Assembly: GCA_021323735.1 (NCBI GenBank)
Contig: JAJPKM010000010.1
Span: forward strand, 1 to 64,000
DNA from: Gammaproteobacteria bacterium
GTDB taxonomy: Bacteria; Pseudomonadota; Gammaproteobacteria; Steroidobacterales; Steroidobacteraceae
Length of the DNA: 64,000 nucleotides
Direction: 5' to 3'
Shown here: positions 60,528 through 64,000 of the stretch, one piece after another
How the letters are laid out: each line of letters starts with the position of its first letter
Position numbering within the stretch: position 1 is the stretch's first letter
The notes under the pieces: generated by a model
Database searches by the model: none
What the model saw: only the letters and a program-made list of their open reading frames with translations
What the model was told of the DNA's origin: nothing
Made by a program: the position numbers and the translations under genes

Positions 60528-61255
60528 TCTTCGGCCGACCGCGCCTGCAGCAGCGGCGCCTGCAGACCCAGTTCGCGCAATCCTAAGGCGATGCGCTCGC
60601 CGGGAACCACCCAGTGCACCCTTTCGAACTCGCTGCGCAACTCAAGGGTCGCCAGCTGCAACAAATTGCGTCCGACCTCGAGGCTGGTCGCCGTGATGAT
60701 ATTAATCTCGCCGGCCGCAAGTCGATTCTGCACCACCGCCAGGACGGCTGCGTCAGGAACGGCCGGGGCACGCTCGTACACGTCGGCGCACACCACCGTC
60801 GCGCCGCGGCGTGCGAGTTCCTGCACGAGCATCTGCCGCCCGTCGCCTCCCCTGACCAACAGGACACGGTGTCCCGCGACATGCGCCAACCTGGGGTGTT
60901 CGAGCAGACCCTCGGTATCGAAGGATTCCGGGGGCTGTATGGCCACCCGATAGCCTGCTTGATTCAGAGCACGCGCGGTGGCCGGGCCGATGGCAGCCAG
61001 TGTGAGGTCGCGCTTCTGATCGAGAAACGAAGCGCCGAACCGCACGGCATTCGCGCTGGTGAAGATAATGACGTCAAAGCTCTCGAGAGCCCCGAGCCGC
61101 ATCGCCAGCGCGCGCCTGTCTCCCAGCGCTTTGATTTCCACCGCCGGCAGGCGCAGGGTGCTGGCGCCTTGGGCTTCCAGCAGGCGGCACAGCGGCATCG
61201 CCTGCAACTCGGGCCTGGTCACCAGCACGCCAACTCCTGCGAGGGGCGCCGTCAT
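60473..61255 (-). CDS. hemD: Uroporphyrinogen-III synthase
   Basis: A 260-residue enzyme closing hydroxymethylbilane with D-ring inversion. The family is poorly conserved, but GVLVTRPELQAMPLCRLLEA, IIFTSANAVRFGASFL, LAAIGPATARALNQAGYRVA, RVLLVRGGDGRQMLVQELAR and ITATSLEVGRNLLQL match the two alternating domains. It lies 91 bp downstream of hemC, its pathway predecessor. Confidence 0.92.
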   Translation of the reverse strand: MTAPLAGVGVLVTRPELQAMPLCRLLEAQGASTLRLPAVEIKALGDRRALAMRLGALESFDVIIFTSANAVRFGASFLDQKRDLTLAAIGPATARALNQAGYRVAIQPPESFDTEGLLEHPRLAHVAGHRVLLVRGGDGRQMLVQELARRGATVVCADVYERAPAVPDAAVLAVVQNRLAAGEINIITATSLEVGRNLLQLATLELRSEFERVHWVVPGERIALGLRELGLQAPLLQARSAEDQDLVAALIRWRTSVSSA

Positions 61256-61301
61256 GGGGAACGCGTCCGCTCAGTTTCGTCGGCTCCGCTTCGACGATCC
61301 G

Positions 61302-61351
61302 CAAATCCGTCTCGCCCGGGGCCACGGGGAATACTCAAGCAGGCTCCTAGC
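61302..61351. repeat. Copy 1 of a ~50-bp direct repeat
   Basis: From CAAATCCGT to GGCTCCTAGC, matching 63192-63240 with about 43 of 50 positions identical and one 1-base gap. The core GCCACGGG...AATACTCAAG...AGGCTCCTAGC is nearly perfect. This copy overlaps the hemC stop and fills half of the hemC-hemD gap. Confidence 0.8.
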
Positions 61352-62276
61352 TCGCGCGCAATCGCTCTAGTAGAGGTCCCGCACCCGCGGCCAGCATGCG
61401 ATCGGCCAATTCACGGCCTATCGCCGCCGCGTTGCAGATGGCGCCGGTCGCAGCGTCCCTCCAGAGATATGAACCGTCCGGCTCAGCGACCAAGCCTTCA
61501 AGCATGATTCGATCCGCGTGAAGTTCTGCATAAGCGGCGATGGGCGATTGGCAGCTTCCTCCCAAGCGCCCGGCGAAAGCGCGCTCGGCCTCCATGATCT
61601 TGCGGGTGGGCTCGTGGTCGAGACTGTGCAGCAACTCCATGGTGCGCGTGTCGCTGCGCCGGCACTCGATGCCGATCACCCCCTGGGTCACGGCCGGCAG
61701 ACAGATCTTGGTATCCAGCCGCGCCGTGATGCGCGACTCCAGGCCCAGACGAACCAGCCCGGCGCACGCCAGAACGATGGCGTCCATGCCGCCTGCCTCG
61801 AGCTTGCGCAATCGCGTATCCACGTTGCCGCGCAATGACTCGATGCGCAGATCCGGGCGCAGGGCACGCAGCTGGGCTTGCCGCCGCAGGCTCGATGTGC
61901 CCACGACGGCGTTTTGCGGCAAGTCCTCGAAGCGCGCGATACCCGAGGCCGTCACCAAGGCATCCCGCGGATCCGCACGGGGCAAAACCGCTCCGATGAC
62001 CAGCCGTTCGGGAAGATCGGCAGGCACGTCCTTCATCGAGTGCACGGCGACGTCGGCGCGCAGCTCCTCGATCGCCACTTCGAGTTCCTTGATGAATAAA
62101 CCCTTGCCGCCGATGGCGGCCAACGTCCTATCCTGGATGCGGTCGCCCTGCGTCACCAGCGGCACCAACTCGACGGCAAGACCGGGGTGAGCCGCGCGCA
62201 GCAGGGATGACACATGCTCCGCCTGCCACAGCGCCAGCTGGCTCTTGCGAGTGGCGATGCGTAGGGTCGGCGTCAC
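61347..62276 (-). CDS. hemC: Hydroxymethylbilane synthase (porphobilinogen deaminase)
   Basis: A 309-residue enzyme polymerising four porphobilinogens. RIATRKSQLALWQAEHV, GDRIQDRTLAAIGGKGLFIK, VHSMKDVPADLP, GTSSLRRQAQL and the cofactor Cys in GGSCQSPIAAYA are all conserved. The GTG start overlaps the stop of the upstream dehydrogenase gene (GTGA), so the two are co-translated even though their functions are unrelated. Confidence 0.96.
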   Translation of the reverse strand: MTPTLRIATRKSQLALWQAEHVSSLLRAAHPGLAVELVPLVTQGDRIQDRTLAAIGGKGLFIKELEVAIEELRADVAVHSMKDVPADLPERLVIGAVLPRADPRDALVTASGIARFEDLPQNAVVGTSSLRRQAQLRALRPDLRIESLRGNVDTRLRKLEAGGMDAIVLACAGLVRLGLESRITARLDTKICLPAVTQGVIGIECRRSDTRTMELLHSLDHEPTRKIMEAERAFAGRLGGSCQSPIAAYAELHADRIMLEGLVAEPDGSYLWRDAATGAICNAAAIGRELADRMLAAGAGPLLERLRAS

Positions 62277-63154
62277 ATCGACTCGGGCTTGGGAGGGAAT
62301 AGCTTGGATTTCAGGCGATAGATTGCCGAAATGTCTTCATCGCCGTGTCCTTCCGCGATCAATTTTCCATACTGATCGATGGTCGACTCGACCACCGGCA
62401 GCACGCCCCCGTGCTTGGCTGCCATCTCGCGGCAGATGCGCAAATCCTTGTCATGCAGCCGCACGCGAAAGCCCGCGGGAAAACTGTTGTTCGCCATGAA
62501 AGGCGCGCGATTGACGAAGTACCAGCTCGAGCCCGCGCCCTTGCCCAAAACTTCGATCACTTTTTTCAGGTCAACGCCTTCTTCGTGGGCAAACGCCATG
62601 GCTTCGCCCACCGCCTGGATGATTCCGGCGCACATGATCTGATTGGTGGCTTTGGTCGCCTGTCCCGAACCGCTACCGCCCATGAGAGCCACGGCCTTGC
62701 CGAGCTTCTCCAGAATCGGTTGGGCGCGGTTGAACACCGCCTCGTCCCCGCCGCACATGATGGCCAGCGACGCCGTTCTCGCCCCTTCCACACCGCCGCT
62801 GACCGGACAGTCCAGGAAGCCGACGCCGAGCGCCGCCAGCTGCGCGTAGATGTCGCGAACGGTGTCCTTGCCCACCGTGGAACAGTCCATGACGATCATG
62901 TTCGGACTCAATCCGGGCTCCAGGCCCGCAACCACCTCGCGCAAATCCTTGTCGGCCGATACGCAGATCACCACTGCCTCGCAATTGCCCGCGAGCTCCG
63001 CCAAATTGGCAAAGGAGTGAACCTTGAGTTCCTCAGCCAGTGCTTTGGCTTTCTCCCGAGTGCGGTTCCAAACGCCGGTCAGTAGTCCTGCGCGATGAAG
63101 GTTGCGTGCCATATGTGCACCCATGGCACCCAATCCCACGAAGCCCGTTTGCAT
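62273..63154 (-). CDS. Beta-hydroxyacid dehydrogenase (3-hydroxyisobutyrate/tartronate semialdehyde reductase type)
   Basis: A 293-residue NAD(P)-dependent enzyme. GFVGLGAMGAHMARNL (dinucleotide site), FLDCPVSGGVEGARTASL (substrate site), GSGSGQATKATNQIMCAGII with the catalytic Lys, and KDLRICREMAAKHG complete the family set. 2-Hydroxy-3-oxopropionate reductase or a succinic-semialdehyde reductase are equally possible. The ATG at 63154 is preferred over 63160 because GAGG lies eight bases before it. Its stop overlaps hemC. Confidence 0.88.
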   Translation of the reverse strand: MQTGFVGLGAMGAHMARNLHRAGLLTGVWNRTREKAKALAEELKVHSFANLAELAGNCEAVVICVSADKDLREVVAGLEPGLSPNMIVMDCSTVGKDTVRDIYAQLAALGVGFLDCPVSGGVEGARTASLAIMCGGDEAVFNRAQPILEKLGKAVALMGGSGSGQATKATNQIMCAGIIQAVGEAMAFAHEEGVDLKKVIEVLGKGAGSSWYFVNRAPFMANNSFPAGFRVRLHDKDLRICREMAAKHGGVLPVVESTIDQYGKLIAEGHGDEDISAIYRLKSKLFPPKPESM

Positions 63155-63483
63155 GTGCATGTCCTCAGATCAAAATTTAAAGAACGTTGGTCAAATCCGT
63201 CGCGCTTGCGGCCACGGGAATACTCAAGAAGGCTCCTAGCCTAAGGCTTTGCGCGTTCCCCGGCAAAGCGAGCGCACGGGAGGCGACGGCCCGACGGGAA
63301 CCGTCGGCGCCTGTCCGGCGCGGTGCGTATCCTAAAGGCTAAAGGTGGGGAAAGTCCGAATATTCCCCAAGAGCCGCGATGGCTCGCAAGGGAGAGGATG
63401 CAAGAAGCGTGGTGCCGGTCAGCTTGTGCAGGAATCACAACTTGCGGTGACAGGTCGTGCTTGCAGGCGCAGGTTGAGCAAAG
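63155..63483. other. Noncoding region with stable hairpins
   Basis: 329 bp without a believable gene. It holds repeat copy 2 and, at 63291-63321, two adjacent stem-loops: CCGACGG-GAA-CCGTCGG and GCGCC-N5-GGCGC. Bases 63330-63480 are purine-rich with short repeats. The promoters for the reverse dehydrogenase gene should lie near 63170-63290, but no clear -10/-35 was seen. A structured RNA is possible but not shown. Confidence 0.4.
63192..63240. repeat. Copy 2 of the ~50-bp direct repeat
   Basis: Same orientation as copy 1 at 61302-61351. It lies 38 bp upstream of the dehydrogenase start, so the two copies bracket the dehydrogenase and hemC genes. Confidence 0.8.
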
Positions 63484-63930
63484 TCAGGTCGCGCTATTGC
63501 AAATCGTGTCCACGTCACGCTTGGCGTTGAGCCGCTCGGTATCGATTTCCTCGGAGGTCATGAACTGGCGCTCGCCGTTGGGACCGGGTTTGTAGAGCCG
63601 CCGGCCTTCAATGAGTTTCTTGTAGCGCTCCTGCGCATCGGTACACTGCTTGTCTTTCACCTGCGCCACGTCCTGAGCGATGGCTTTTCGGTCCTCTGCG
63701 TCCTTGGGCGCAGGCTTGGCTGCGGCCTGAGCCGAGGCCGGCGCAGGCGTGGATGTATTGCGAGCGACGGGTGCGTGGGTGCCCAACAGTTCGACCACTT
63801 CCGCGTGCACACCATCCGGCGGCCGGTCGCCATACTGCAGCTTGCCCTGCGCATCGGTCCACTTGTAAACCACTGCGGATGCCAGGCTTGACCAAGCAAT
63901 CAGTGCGGCACAAACCAAAAGGCGTTTCAT
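63484..63930 (-). CDS. DUF4124 domain-containing exported protein
   Basis: A 148-residue protein. The signal peptide MKRLLVCAALIAWSSLASA precedes VVYKWTDAQGKLQYGDRPPD, the DUF4124 hallmark. An Ala/Pro-rich linker (~50-75) leads to a charged helical C-terminus with two Cys (KDKQCTDAQERYKKLIEGRR; DTICNSAT) that could form a disulfide. Periplasmic; function unknown. Confidence 0.87.
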   Translation of the reverse strand: MKRLLVCAALIAWSSLASAVVYKWTDAQGKLQYGDRPPDGVHAEVVELLGTHAPVARNTSTPAPASAQAAAKPAPKDAEDRKAIAQDVAQVKDKQCTDAQERYKKLIEGRRLYKPGPNGERQFMTSEEIDTERLNAKRDVDTICNSAT

Positions 63931-64000
63931 CGTCCAATCCTCGCTTGATGACTACAGCGCGCGCGAGCCAGCTTCGCCGGTGCGAATTCTCACCGTCTGG

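Noticed and set aside
63340-63440. Possible RNase P RNA, prompted by GGGGAAAGTCCG
   Set aside because: Only this short motif resembles rnpB; the rest of the conserved core (for example AGAGTAAACCG- and ACAGAA-type segments) was not found nearby.

Overview
The window looks like a stretch of chromosome from a GC-rich gammaproteobacterium. Several conserved neighbourhoods point that way: tesA divergent from the ybbA-ybbP exporter pair, oxyR divergent from ahpC-ahpF, dapF-DUF484-xerC followed by hslV-hslU-DUF971-ubiE-ubiJ-ubiB, and hemC-hemD. The OxyR redox cysteines fall exactly at positions 199 and 208, as in the enterobacterial protein. A soil or freshwater lineage near Nevskiales, Steroidobacterales or Xanthomonadales is my inference from gene content only. 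No tRNA, rRNA, CRISPR array, insertion sequence or prophage was seen.

Bases 1-8909 are the accessory part and the most interesting. Forward genes encode the tail of a repeat-rich, Ser/Thr/Gly/Tyr/Asp-rich protein cut by the window edge, a GT-B glycosyltransferase, a radical SAM/SPASM protein, a TolC-type outer-membrane channel and a sulfotransferase. They converge on a reverse HlyB-HlyD pair. The set reads as a complete type I secretion system with three enzymes able to modify a polypeptide or a glycan, next to its probable substrate. This part also looks less GC-rich by eye than the rest.

Bases 9014-35480 are mostly core and semi-core genes: fadD, a methyltransferase and lipoprotein, tesA/ybbA/ybbP, a peroxide-defence block (oxyR, a four-quarter OxyR box, ahpC, an intercistronic hairpin, ahpF), a Nudix hydrolase, phzF-like, yebC, a DEAD-box helicase followed by a 34-residue lysine-rich protein, a D-2-hydroxyacid dehydrogenase, a rhomboid protease, apbE, an M28 peptidase, an ECF sigma/anti-sigma pair, and an ABC exporter (frameshifted near its end)-TlpA-like-yajQ run.

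Bases 35503-42550 hold a complete trp operon, trpL-E-G-D-C-F-B-A, controlled by transcription attenuation. The leader peptide has three consecutive Trp codons, and the predicted transcription start falls at its ATG, so it may be leaderless. Most cistrons are coupled by ATGA overlaps. A DUF2007 zinc-ribbon gene follows directly.

Bases 42737-50211 hold an orphan regulatory group (a receiverless sigma-54 activator, a NarL-type regulator and a stand-alone receiver), an ElaB/YqjE/YqjK-like membrane cluster, and a large GH94 protein resembling only the phosphorylase end of cyclic beta-glucan synthases. Bases 50280-58649 form one reverse run of ten genes joining lysine/peptidoglycan precursor synthesis, chromosome dimer resolution, the HslVU protease and ubiquinone synthesis, ending in tspO. 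The last 5 kb hold a ParA-like ATPase, a 2Fe-2S/FAD oxidoreductase, hemD, hemC, a beta-hydroxyacid dehydrogenase and a DUF4124 protein. A 50-bp direct repeat flanks the dehydrogenase-hemC pair.
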